From Epichloe hybrida (Eukaryota > Ascomycota > Sordariomycetes > Hypocreales > Clavicipitaceae), in assembly GCA_019022495.1 (NCBI GenBank), contig JAFEKR010000002.1, positions 3,596,001 to 3,660,000 of the forward strand: a DNA stretch of 64,000 nucleotides, in the 5' to 3' direction. Under the pieces are notes generated by a model, which did no database searches, was not told where the DNA came from, and saw only the letters and a program-made list of their open reading frames with translations. Made by a program: the position numbers and the translations under genes. Within the stretch, counting starts at the first letter, position 1, and the number at the start of each line of letters is the position of its first letter. Below are positions 1 through 10,289 of the stretch, in pieces.

Positions 1-1939
1 TGACTGCAGTTTTGACAGTGCATTCCCGCTCCCCAAGGCTTGTGCTGTGTCAGGCCATGCCTGCCGAGAGAACCTCTGTGTGGAGGCAGTCATTGTGTCT
101 GATGATTGTGGGCGTGGTGTCAGGTTATTTTGCGGAGTTTTCGGCGTGCTCGCTTGATTGAATCTCGATGCTCCTGATCCCGACGCGGCTTTCGTCGGGG
201 AGTTGGTCGGCGTGGTATGTCGCAAAGGCGAGGGAGAAGCTGGCGATTCTGGGCGGCGAAATGGCGAACTGCGAGACGGAGGCGACCCGTAGCCCAGAGG
301 AGACGGTTTATAAGACGCTGCGACAGACTTGACGGTGTTAGAAACTTATTATTCATGCGTCTGATGGGGTGGACTCCGGCGCTTACCATGCTCGCAACGG
401 CGATTTCGCACGGCGAGGGATGTTTTGTGGTTGGCCAAGGAACGTCCTGATCTTGTGGAGATGCCGCATGCGTGGTGTGTGGAATTCAAGTCGATGATCG
501 TTTCATTCCCTCGGATGCTAATTGGAAAGAGTCAGCACGCCTTAAGCCATTATCGACATTCAGTTGGTTCGCAGCCGAGATCTTGTGGTGGGTCGAAGAT
601 GCAGACAGAAGCGACGACAATCATTTGATCTCGTCACCGACTCACCGAGCACAATGTAAACAACCGACAACTTGCCAGCAAGCCCATGGCAACGGCGTGA
701 CAAGTGGAGGTGTGCTGTGGCTGCATTTGTGGCGTTGCCCGTCAAGGTGGTCACCAGCCACGACCTGGCTGCTTTGGCCTTAATAATAGTACTTCAGGCT
801 GCTCAACGCGGCTAGACTCAGACTCGCGGTGCTTGGTGGTGAGGCGAGCACATCAGAGACACCGCGACGACGGGTTCTTGCCTATCCATGGTGAGCTAGG
901 TTTTCCGTGTTAGAACCGGCTGTTCTCGGTCAGTCCTACGAAGTGCCGCATGAGTCCAGTCGAGCATAAAAGACTTGCAATGTTTCACCATATGCTAAAC
1001 GCCAAAATGCCCCCCTCCAGAAATGACCTCGGCGAGCACGGAGTAGGCAGTACTTTATTCAGGCTATTACGGATTTATTACGGATTACTCCGTACAGAGC
1101 AGAGCGTAGCCGACGGTCGAATTTGAACTCGCGCCTGCACGTTGATGGAATCGCGGCTAATAGGTGCTATTGGTGGGAAGGGGGGTGGAGGCCGGCTGCT
1201 CTTGCCCAAGACGAGAGAGCCAGCCAGCGCAGGCCACAGGCGCGGCTGCCATCGAATCCACCACGGCCTTGTCCGCCCCGGCCATCCAGAGCCATCCAAA
1301 GATCCAAGCCCTGCTGGGTCTGGCTAGTTTCCACACGCGCCCTCTTTTCTTGGACCCCGCCCTTATTAACCCCCTGCCCTGGTCCTGAATTTCAGGAGTT
1401 TGCGATTGTGTGTTGTGTGTCTGGAAGTTCTATCTGGCGCAGTTGCTGGCAGATCATGTCTCGGTGTTACCCCTCGTCGCCGACAATACATCATCTCTGT
1501 GCGTTGTCAGGTACTTGCTGCTGTCGCAAACTGACAACCGCTTCTTGTCACCGCGGCGTTGATGGTGGCGCTGCGGCTTCGACCCTGAAAGCTGCTCCTC
1601 TCTGGAGCAACAAGAGCGTCGAATCGACAGCTTCCAAGAGTCCATCACTGTTCATATCAGCCGCTTTCTCATATTAGCCGTGCTAGGGACAGGTTGTCCG
1701 ATCGGATAGCCACCGACCAACGACGGCCGATTCCTTATCCTCGTGCCGACGGCTTCGGGTGAAATGATCCATCGGCCATCGATCAGTGACTTGTCTGCAT
1801 GAGTAGAGATCAAACACAATCTGCGCCGCGGAGACATTCCGCTTGTTCAATTTCTGGAGAGAGGACGAACGTCGCTCAAGTCTCGCCATTGTCGATCGAG
1901 ACTTTTTGACACTGGCGTAGGGCGACTCAACGGTATACA
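1..1939. other. Gene-free stretch upstream of afi1
   Basis: I see no protein that resembles a known family and no intact tRNA in this stretch. Open frames are short and overlap on both strands without spliceable structure. One TACTCCGTA nonamer lies at about 1086-1094, next to two ATTACGGATT-like copies. The last few hundred bases before 1940 must hold the afi1 promoter and leader. The extreme left end could include the non-coding flank of a gene outside the window. Confidence 0.5.
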
Positions 1940-4558
1940 ATGGCCACCGCCCTTCCGTACTTGACTCGGCAGCCTGGCATGAACAATCAGTCAAATGGTT
2001 CCCTGTCAAATCGACGAGCTTCTCTCTCCTCCTTCCCGTCGTCACGATCCCCGTCTCAAATGTCCCAAAACTTGCGACAAGTTAGGTCGCCGCAGGATTC
2101 AGACCGAACCTCTGAACCTAGTGTCAAGTCCAAGACACCTTCGTCAGCGCCATCATCCCAGCATTCGTCTTTGTCCGCGCCTAGACGTCTCAATGCCGAT
2201 TCTCGGTCCTCAAGAAGGCTCAAATCGCAGTTCCCCCGGGGAACAGGAGATAATCATGTCGAATATATCCTCGTGGCCTCGTTCGACATTGATCGGGGGC
2301 CGGTGATGGAGCATCAATATCCGGTAGCTATAACTGGTGACGAAAATATGCTCGCGGAATTGATGCTTCCTGATCAAGCCCATGCACGCAATCAGGATTG
2401 GACCATATTTTTCTTGCACAAAGACACGAGTCAGGAAGAGGAGGATGCTGAGAGACAAGCAAAGGAGAGGAGGCGAAGGATGCGCAGTAAGAGGCAGAAT
2501 TCAGTCAACGGAATCATTACCGAAGAAGACGACGAGAGCGAAGATCAAGATGACGAAGACAACTACGATGATGTGGATGATGAATCGACAGACAGCGAGC
2601 CTGAAGGCGGAGAAGGGCCGCCCCTAATCCACGTACTGAATCTCGTCAATACTAAACATGACAAGTCAGTCAAGCGGGGTGCCGTTGTGAAAGCTATGGC
2701 TATTTGCACAAGACATCCTTTTCTGCACATCTACAAGGTGCGTTGTTGCTCCCCGTTCGGACGTATGAAGAAGCGACTTGGTTTACTGATTGAAGATTTC
2801 CTGATGATGTCCACAGCCCCTTTTACTTCTTGCATTAGAGGAATACTTCAAATCACCAGTACCGGAGACGCTTTCCATGTTGTATGATGCTGTAAACGCC
2901 ATGGACCTTTCCCTGATGCCGCGGCTGAGCCTTCTCGAAAGACACCTCTTGTTAGCCAGCGATAACAGAGACTTGTTTGTGGAAAAGTTTGAACAAATGA
3001 TACAAATGAGGATAGAGGAGGATAAAGCAGACGGAACGCCTGACAGACACATAGAGGATGCACGAGCAGAGAGGAAACCATCTGGAATATCTCGAGCTGG
3101 AACAAAGGCGCATGTCGAGGGCGGCAGCCAATCACTCTATTCCGTCCCCAGAGACACGCACGAATTCGAGAGCAAGGTCATGTATAAAGGGATCCCGATT
3201 CCCATTAAAGTGCCGACGGCGGTTATGCCCGAGACTGTCGGTGACTTTTCCTTGATCAAGCTCATCCAGAACTTCTCAGATACTCATGCCAAGTCACCTC
3301 AACCGTTCACCTTGCACCCACATCTCACGACGAATGGCGTCAGTACGCACCCCATCATTGTTCTTGTCAATGGCCTGCTCACGCAAAAGCGAGTTATATT
3401 CCTAGGCCACAATATGCCATCGGGAGAGGTCGCTGAAGCCGTCCTCGCGGCCTGTGCATTGGCGTCTGGGGGGCTTTTAAGAGGCTTCACCCGACACGCG
3501 TTCCCCTACACGGATTTGACCAAAATCGACGACTTGCTGAATGTCCCGGGCTTTATTGCCGGTGTTACAAATCCTACGTTTGAGAACCACCCGGAGTGGT
3601 GGGATATTCTCTGTGATTTGCCTAGCGGCCGCATCAAGATTAGCAGCAAAATTGAGCCGGCGCCGATCACTGAAGGGCTTCTTTATTTCCAACAGCAGAA
3701 CCCGACGCTGGCCAGCTTTGCAAGCGGCACCGCGAACAATACGCAGGATCACACAGGCGATGTGGCATTCATGACGGACATTCTCAAGAGCATTGCGACA
3801 CGGCACGGAGAAAGAGTCATCCGAGCCAAGTGGAGAGACTGGGTTCTGAAGTTCACACGCATCTCAGCCCAATTCGAGGAAAGTGTGTATGGCGCTAGTG
3901 CGTTATACATTGGAGGTGAGGACGAAGGGATGATACTTCCCGGCGCGAGTGGCCATGGTTATGTCTGGTCCGATGATGCGGCAAAGAATAAGGAACTTGC
4001 CGGCAACGTGACGAGAATCGAGGGTTGGCGAAACACCCGGAGCTACTATAGTTACATACAGGTGAGCGACGAACGCCTGGAATCTTTTTGTTCTCCCTCG
4101 GCATTTATTCCAGTGTGACTCAACTAACTCTTGTACAGGATTTGGCGCAAGTGTACACGGTTCGACCACTGAAAGGACTCGACCTGGCACACATGCATGA
4201 CCGTTTACGACTGCAACGTTTGTCTCCTACGCAGAGCAAGGATATTTATCTCACCCTTTCGAAGTACATCCACTCGTATGACGAGATTTGTCTGCTCCTG
4301 AACGTGGCGCCCGAGTCCCACGCAGGTCTATTCTACCTTGCACTGGGTTTGTTTCACCAAGATCGCGATGTGCGACTCAAGACGAGTGAGCTGTTGACTA
4401 GAGTTGCCGAGCACGAAGCAGGACAGCATTGGTGGAAGGGGCTCAGTCGATTTGAGAAGTTGGCATACGAGCGTATCCGTCGCGAAGTCGAGGCCGAGAT
4501 GAAAGCAAAGTTGGAGAAGGAGGGCTTGAGTCCCAGCCTTGAGCGAATAATTAGTTGA
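1940..4558 (+). CDS. afi1: Afi1-type Arf3-interacting polarity protein (DENN-like)
   Basis: Three exons: 1940-2737, 2817-4061 and 4139-4558, giving 820 residues; all junctions are in phase 0. The introns (GTGCGT..CCACAG and GTGAGC..TTGTACAG) are 79 and 77 bp. The start is ATG in a good context (acaATGG). Residues 1-100 are a Ser/Pro/Arg-rich tail. The Afi1 N-terminal domain follows from about 105 ([20 protein letters not shown]), then an acidic low-complexity loop (about 195-225). A DENN/SPA-like half follows: [15 protein letters not shown] near 447 and [11 protein letters not shown] near 512. In yeast, Afi1 docks the small GTPase Arf3 and helps polarise the cortex and exocytosis; a similar role in hyphal polarity is inferred. 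Transcribed toward, and convergent with, the next gene. Family assignment is confident; the exact role is inferred. Confidence 0.88.
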
Positions 4559-5016
4559 AACATGGCGGCATTGCTTGAAGTGTGGCCCCATTTCCCATTC
4601 CCATTTCCCATTTCCAAATTATGTTTTCCTCTCAACTTACCCTGGCTTGTTTTTTTTTTTCTTCCAAATTTCCATTTCTCTCCTGGCGATATATCACCAT
4701 AACGTGGGCGGCGTTTTTTTTTTTTGGGTCACGGGTTAGGAAGGACGCATAATGGGGTTTCATGGATACGGGATCATGGCTGGGTCATTTTTGCTTTGGG
4801 GGGGATATGGCTTATGGAGAGCGCGATGGGGATCCCCTACATTATTATGCAGGGAATGAATGAGTTGATCATCACTCTTATTCACGTGGGTCATTGCAGC
4901 TCCGGTGAAGTGCTTTCTTTTTTTTAAAAAAAAAAAAAGGCATTCTCCATGGTTAATGTCCATCACGGATACGGATACGGGTACACATTACAAGTAGTCG
5001 AACCTTCTCAACTCGA
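4559..5016. other. Convergent 3' intergenic region
   Basis: Lies between the stops of afi1 and the minus-strand esterase. It is pyrimidine-rich, with CCCATT repeats near 4585-4615, a T tract at about 4651-4661 and another at 4715-4725, and an A tract near 4926-4938. These probably belong to the two 3' UTRs. No gene seen. Confidence 0.5.
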
Positions 5017-6105
5017 TCACAACAGCCCGAGCGCCTTTGCCGCAAACTTGACATGATCCTCTCCAAAAGTCGAGACGAAGAAGTATGAGTGATCGTAGCC
5101 CTGTGCGTCCGAAAACCCCCATCAGCAAACCGTTCTGCCGTAAGAAGAAAAAAAATGAGTAGAAGAGAAGAAGAAAAAAACTCACTTTCTGATATCGAAT
5201 CACTGGTCCATCCACGCCAGCCTCCTCGACGGCCTTGGCAAAGTTCTCTGGCAACAACTGGCCGCCCTTATAAAAGGGGTCGGCCGTTCCCTAGATGCCT
5301 CGTTAGTCAATTTACCCACCTGGCTGTTATCTTGCTCCTCCTCCTCCTCCTCTTCCTCCTCTTCTTATTCCCCCCCCCTTCCTCTCACTTGCTCCCAGTA
5401 CAAGTTCTGGGGTCCTCGCCATACTACACTACATACCACGTCAATCAGACAGTTCAGACTGCCCTCCCAAGACCTGACCAGCTCCGTGGCATCGTGCCTC
5501 TTCCACTCCTCCCTGTCCCCGCCCAGGTACCCGGCGAAGGCCTTCTCCCCCCAGGGGCACCGCGAGGGGTTGCAGACGGGGGAGAAGGCGCTGACGCTCC
5601 TGTACCTCCCGGGGTACCTGAGGAACAGCGTCAGCGCGCCGTGGCCCCCCATGGAGTGGCCGGAGATGGAGACGCGCCGCGCGTCGAGCTGCGCGAAGTG
5701 CAGGGACAGCAGACGCGGGAGCTCCTCGGCCACGTAGCTCTCCATGTTGTAGTTGCTGCTCCAGGGGTCGCGGGTGGCGTCGACGTAGAAGCTCGCGGAG
5801 CTGCCAAAGTCCCAGTCGGCGTGCTCGCCGGGGTGGTCCGTCCCGCGCGGGGACGTGTCGGGGTAGAGGATGGCGAGGCCGAGCCGGGAGGCGTGGGCCT
5901 GGAGGAAGCCCTTCTCCGTGCAGTTGTCGGGGGTGCAGGTCAGGCCGGAGAGGAAGATGAGCAGCGGGGAGGGGGCCGAGGGGGACGCGGTGCCGGGGAT
6001 GAAGAGGTTCAGGTTCATGGGGGTTCTGGTCGTGGAGGAGTCGTGCGTGAGCTTGTGGATTGTGCCGCCGAAGGAGGCGATGGTTGAGTTGGTGGTGAAT
6101 GCCAT
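5017..6105 (-). CDS. S-formylglutathione hydrolase (esterase D family)
   Basis: Three exons on the minus strand: 6105-5437, 5290-5186 and 5100-5017, giving 285 residues, the usual size of the family. Both introns join in phase 0 (LIDV|GTADPF and RYQK|GYDHSY). The enzyme hydrolyses S-formylglutathione to glutathione and formate, the last step of glutathione-dependent formaldehyde detoxification in the cytosol. The serine-hydrolase elbow GHSMGGHG places the nucleophile at Ser151. Asp227 (in GTAD) and His262 (in GYDH) complete the expected triad. The oxyanion-side motif LSGLTCTPDNC is present at about 52-62. The start is ATG at 6105 in an A-rich context. Coding sequence is strongly G+C-rich. No neighbouring formaldehyde dehydrogenase is seen. 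Confidence 0.93.
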
Positions 6106-6761
6106 TTTTTTCTTTGTTGGGAGTAGATTTCTGTGTTTGCTGATGGGGAGTTAGTGGTGTGTTTTTGAAATTTTATTTCCTTGTTCCGTGTGGGTGTGGG
6201 TGAAATTCGAGGGACAAACAACAGGCTCTTCTCTACAAATGACATATGCTGACGATGATGGTTTTTTTTTTGCTTTATACATGAGCTTGGATGGAGGAGG
6301 AGGGGGGGCGGGAATCCAGCTCGGCTGGCCCCCGCAAACCCCACATGTCAAGTGGCGTTGACTTGCCGAGTAATCTCCGGGTCCGGCCAACACCACGATT
6401 ATTATTCGGAGATCGAAGATTGGAGCAATTATTCATGGGGGTGGGTATATTACTGCTTAAGAAGTATATGCAATCATTTCACCTCGAACCAAAAAAAAAA
6501 AAAACCCCCTCCGAAAAAAATACCATGACTAATAATTCAACACCCGTTCTCGTCCTGAAGGACCTCCTGAAGGAAGGAAGAATAATCGCCAAGCGCGACT
6601 CAGTCGTCCCATGCCCCCGTCATAATGCCGAGCCATCCTCAGCCCAAAGCGCCTCGCAGCCAAAAAAATAAATAAATGAACTAAAAAAATCCATGTACAG
6701 GTCGAAGGGTTCAACAAACGGAGTCATACATCTCACATCATGCTCCATTCCAGTACAATTC
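6106..6761. other. Promoter side of the esterase and 3' side of the secreted protein gene
   Basis: No gene seen. It holds the 5' region of the minus-strand esterase and the 3' region of the next minus-strand gene. Homopolymer stretches occur at 6261-6270 (T) and about 6490-6503 (A). Confidence 0.4.
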
Positions 6762-7208
6762 TCACTTCCTCGTCTTCAAGTGACAGTCGAAACTCGTAAT
6801 GTACTTGTCCCAGCCGATGGCGCCCAGGTTCCACTTGTTCTTGTAGTTGAAATCGACTGCGCCGAACGTGCACCCCGTGGGGCTCGTGCAGATGACGCCG
6901 CAGTCGACGAGCCGGGGGTTGCATTCAAAGTCCTCGCCGTCGACGGCGAACGTGCTTGTGTTTTGGTAGAAGGGCTTTTCGAGCTGCTGGCATTGGTTGA
7001 GGGGGTAGACTTGGTGTTTGCATGCGCCTGTTGCGTTGACGCCGGTGCAGAGGAGGACCTGAGGTTGGCGGCTGTTGTCAGTGGCGTGTTTTGCAAAAGA
7101 TGCGAGGAGAAGAGGAGGGAAACTTACACCACCAACTTCGCGCTTCTCAATGGGAGTTGCAGAGACGGCGGCGGCCGAGGCGAGAGCAGCGATTGTCGAG
7201 AGCCTCAT
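6762..7208 (-). CDS. Small secreted cysteine-rich protein (effector-like)
   Basis: Two exons, 7208-7128 and 7058-6762, giving 125 residues. The 69-bp intron (GTAAGT..CTGAC..CTCAG) is a multiple of three and contains no stop, so unspliced RNA would also be open. Residues 1-17 form a typical signal peptide (MRLSTIAALASAAAVSA). A Lys-Arg pair at 22-23 looks like a Kex2 cleavage site ending a short propeptide. The mature part has eight cysteines, consistent with four disulfides, and motifs CTSPTGCTFGAVDFN and NTSTFAVDG, including potential N-glycosylation sites. I recognise the general look of conserved ascomycete small secreted proteins but cannot assign a function. It could be an effector or a housekeeping wall protein. 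Confidence 0.8.
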   Translation of the reverse strand: MRLSTIAALASAAAVSATPIEKREVGGVSFPPLLLASFAKHATDNSRQPQVLLCTGVNATGACKHQVYPLNQCQQLEKPFYQNTSTFAVDGEDFECNPRLVDCGVICTSPTGCTFGAVDFNYKNKWNLGAIGWDKYITSFDCHLKTRK

Positions 7209-9211
7209 CTTGTTGGGGAAGTATATGGCTTTGTCGAGGCGGGTTGTGGGGTGTAAGGATGTAAAGATCACCAGTGGATGTAAAGATGGTGGATGGTGGA
7301 TGGTAGAATGAGAGGAGTCCACGAAGAAGAAGTGAAAAATTGGTCTGGTCAATCGTAATTTTAATCTGTTGCCAGGGCGGGTTTCTCAGAGAGCAAGGGA
7401 GCTAGCTGCTAGCTGCTAGCTGCTGGTCTGGTGTCTGGTGAGGCTGGTCCACGCTGGCTGCACGTTCACGTTGCATCCCGCCCGTCCAGCCTCCTTATAT
7501 GTATGTTTCCCTGCTCGCCTTGCGCTCGGACTTCCTTTAGATTTCGCGGCCCAAGTTTGCTAGCGACTCTGGTGATTCATGCCGTAATCCGTATGTACAT
7601 AGATGAAGTCGTTACATCACTGGCGTCCCGTGGGCTCAGGCGGCTGCCCGACCCGCTTCTCGGGCGCCACAGCGGGGTTCCAGCTCTACTGTATGATCTG
7701 TATCTGGACAAGTGCCGCTGTTTCCCCGCCCATCAACGTCATAAACGCCATGACTGCGCGCTGCGCCGATGAATCAAATGACGATTCTGAACCTCGAAGC
7801 CCGGTGCCCACGATAACGGGCCCGGTCTGGATACGTGTGTAGTGCTGACTCTCATTGCTGCTGCGCGGCTTACCTTTTTCTTCGCCATCGGAAGCCGCTT
7901 GTACCATGGCAAGCATCTTGGTTTGCTCGTGTTTCTGTCCTCCCACCCATCGTAATACCACAGTGTCAAGCATCACGAGCTGACCTTGACCCGTCTGGTA
8001 CTGCGTACAAAGCAGTGGGTGCCTGGAGTACTATTCCACCATTTGCTCCGTCGTGCGTGACGAGGTCGTACCGCGTCTTCAGGTGCGCTGTTTGCATCTC
8101 TCATCTCTTTGTTTTCTCCGTGGTTGCGCACATCATCCAGTCTGGCAAACCTCTTGTCAGATGTACTTGTAGCCTGGCTTGGTTCAAGTCGTGTTGGACA
8201 GGGAGCTGATGGGCGGGGCCGGTTCGATCTTGCCTTTGGCTACGGGATGCCATGTTTTGGAAACGCGGTTGATGAGACGGATGAAGAATAAATCATGATT
8301 GCAAGGGGGAGCGTTACGGCTTTTCTCGCAGTTCAAGTTGATGAAGAAACATGGCTAGGTTTCTGTTTCCGGGGTTGGTTACTTGGACTTTTTGTGCTTT
8401 TTCTTTCTCTTCGGAAGAGGCGGCCCCGACGGCGATTGCGATAACGCTTACATGGGAAACAGTGCAACGGAATGAGCCTGATACACTTCATTCACAAGCT
8501 CGTAGACAATCACAATTCCATGATGAAGGACTCGACCTTAGATCCACTGGCATGGCCATCATGCGTGCCGTTTGCGCTTTGGCGAGGGTGATTGCGGACC
8601 ACCGTCATGCATGAATTCTGGTGCTTCTGGTTGTTGACAGCCGTGCCATTGGTGTATGCGTGATCCCGCGGATGAGATCATTGGTTCTTCGGCATCCGAT
8701 TCTGTGTCTGTTTGCAATCAAGACAATGTATTTCAGTAGAACTTACAGGTTGTGGTCCGACAACCTGCCTGTGCAAACGACACCTCGACGCGTACTGCAC
8801 CCATGGCCCCTTGCGAGATCTGTTCAACTCAGCTAATGGGTATATCATTTGTCACTGCCAATGGTACAACTCTTCTCCCGCAAAACAGCTTTGAGACCAG
8901 GTGTCGCCATGGCCCCGATTTGACAGAAAAAGTCCACGCGCATCTCTTGAGATGAAATATCCTGCATCTCTTTCTCGATTTCTATCCATGCCCAACATTT
9001 TCGACCTAATTTCACAAAAAAAAACGCCACGCTTATGAATCATAAAGGGCGACCAGAGAGCTCAACCATGGCACGATGCTGGTCATCATCTGCAGGTGGA
9101 TGCCGTGAGTCCTACTGCGATCCTGAGTAATGCGGCACCGCATAAATGCCCGAGACGGACCTTTCGCAGGACCAGCAGTAGAGATTGGAAATTTTTCCGT
9201 GTCTTTCTACC
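7209..9211. other. Gene-free stretch between two minus-strand genes
   Basis: No recognisable protein or RNA gene. It includes the promoter of the secreted-protein gene just above 7208, a short tandem repeat of AGCTGCT (three units, about 7404-7424), and the 3' region of RPB6. Short open frames here have no family resemblance or splice support. Confidence 0.45.
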
Positions 9212-9853
9212 TCATTGCAGCAGCTCCTCGCAGGTCCAGTCCTCGTAGCTGTGAGATATCAGGCGCTGTACTCTCGTAAAACACACGCAGCGCGTGCAAA
9301 AGCGAACACTTACTAGCCGTCTGGAAGATATCGTCGCACAATCAAGGGTATCTTCTTTTCTCGAAGTTCCTTGATTGCGATCTGGAGCGGATCGGTCTCG
9401 CCCTCGAGGTCTACGAGCACGGGCGCATTCATGCTGATTTCCCATGTTAAATTCCCATCACAGCCATCTCAGGGCAGACAAATCGTACCTGATTTGCAGG
9501 GCTCGTGTGCCCAGAATACGCGCCCGTTCATATTTTGTCATGTACGGCGTGGTTGTGCGTTCGCTCTCGGGGATCTTCTTGTCTTTGATTGACTTTTCAC
9601 CACTCTTCAACGAATTTGCAGCCGCCGAGGGGTCGCCAGACACGATCACGTTGTCCGCATCGTCTCCGTTTTCAGCGCGCTCGCCATCCTCGCCTTCCCC
9701 GACTTCGGGCTCGAAGTACTCTGTAACATCCTCGTCCTCGAGCATGGGCTCGTCACTATACATGCTCAGTCAGCTCGCTTGTCGCCAAATCAGAGACGGC
9801 GCCATATCGACTTACCCGCCAACGTCAACATCGTCATCGCCAAAGTCCGACAT
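9212..9853 (-). CDS. rpb6: RNA polymerases I, II and III common subunit RPB6 (ABC23)
   Basis: Four exons on the minus strand: 9853-9816, 9755-9489, 9433-9314 and 9248-9212, giving 153 residues, the normal size. It is a shared core subunit (omega homologue) that clamps the largest subunit in all three nuclear RNA polymerases. Residues 1-75 are acidic and variable ([20 protein letters not shown]). The conserved core runs from [20 protein letters not shown] to the C-terminal [19 protein letters not shown]; the tyrosine pair is split by the last intron. All introns have GTAAG- or GTACG-type donors. It lies head to head with TFIIIA; the 436-bp gap must serve both promoters. Confidence 0.96.
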
Positions 9854-10289
9854 CTTGAAAGACAGCAAGAATCTGGTTTTGATGTCGCAGGAGGGAGAAA
9901 ACTAAGACTCGTCGCAAGAGTGTGGCGGTGGTGAGTGGTTGTCTCGAATGATGCATCAGCCTTGTAAAAATTGCAGCCTCTCAATTGAAAGATCTTAGCA
10001 GTCCAGGTTTTGCCGGGGCTTCCCCGACCACCCAACTTTCCGACCCCCTTGCACCGCTGTGGGTGGGTGGGGTGGTCCTGATGAGCTTATCGTACAGCTT
10101 GAGGCTTATCGGTCGTAACCAACCGAAAAAAAAAAAAAAAAAAAAAAAGTCACCGCCTGGACCAGATCTATATTCTGCCGTCGATTCACCCACCGGCGGC
10201 CACCGCCAACGCCTCCAACCCAACTAGTCATGGGAGGGATCAGGACGACCTCTCGGATGTGAATATTGCCAGGGCAACTTGCAGCGACC
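9854..10289. promoter_or_regulatory. Shared divergent promoter of RPB6 and TFIIIA
   Basis: This 436-bp gap separates the start codons of two divergently transcribed genes. It contains an uninterrupted run of 23 A (10126-10148). Long poly(dA:dT) tracts exclude nucleosomes in fungi, so it is a reasonable core of a bidirectional promoter. No clear TATA box is seen in either direction. Confidence 0.6.

Noticed and set aside
1085..1165. tRNA-like T-loop on the minus strand (GTTCAAATTC)
   Set aside because: The flanking bases do not form a T stem, and no matching acceptor stem, D arm or anticodon arm can be built around it.
8220..8232. GGTTCGATC box resembling a Pol III internal promoter
   Set aside because: No upstream A box at the right distance and no cloverleaf can be folded.
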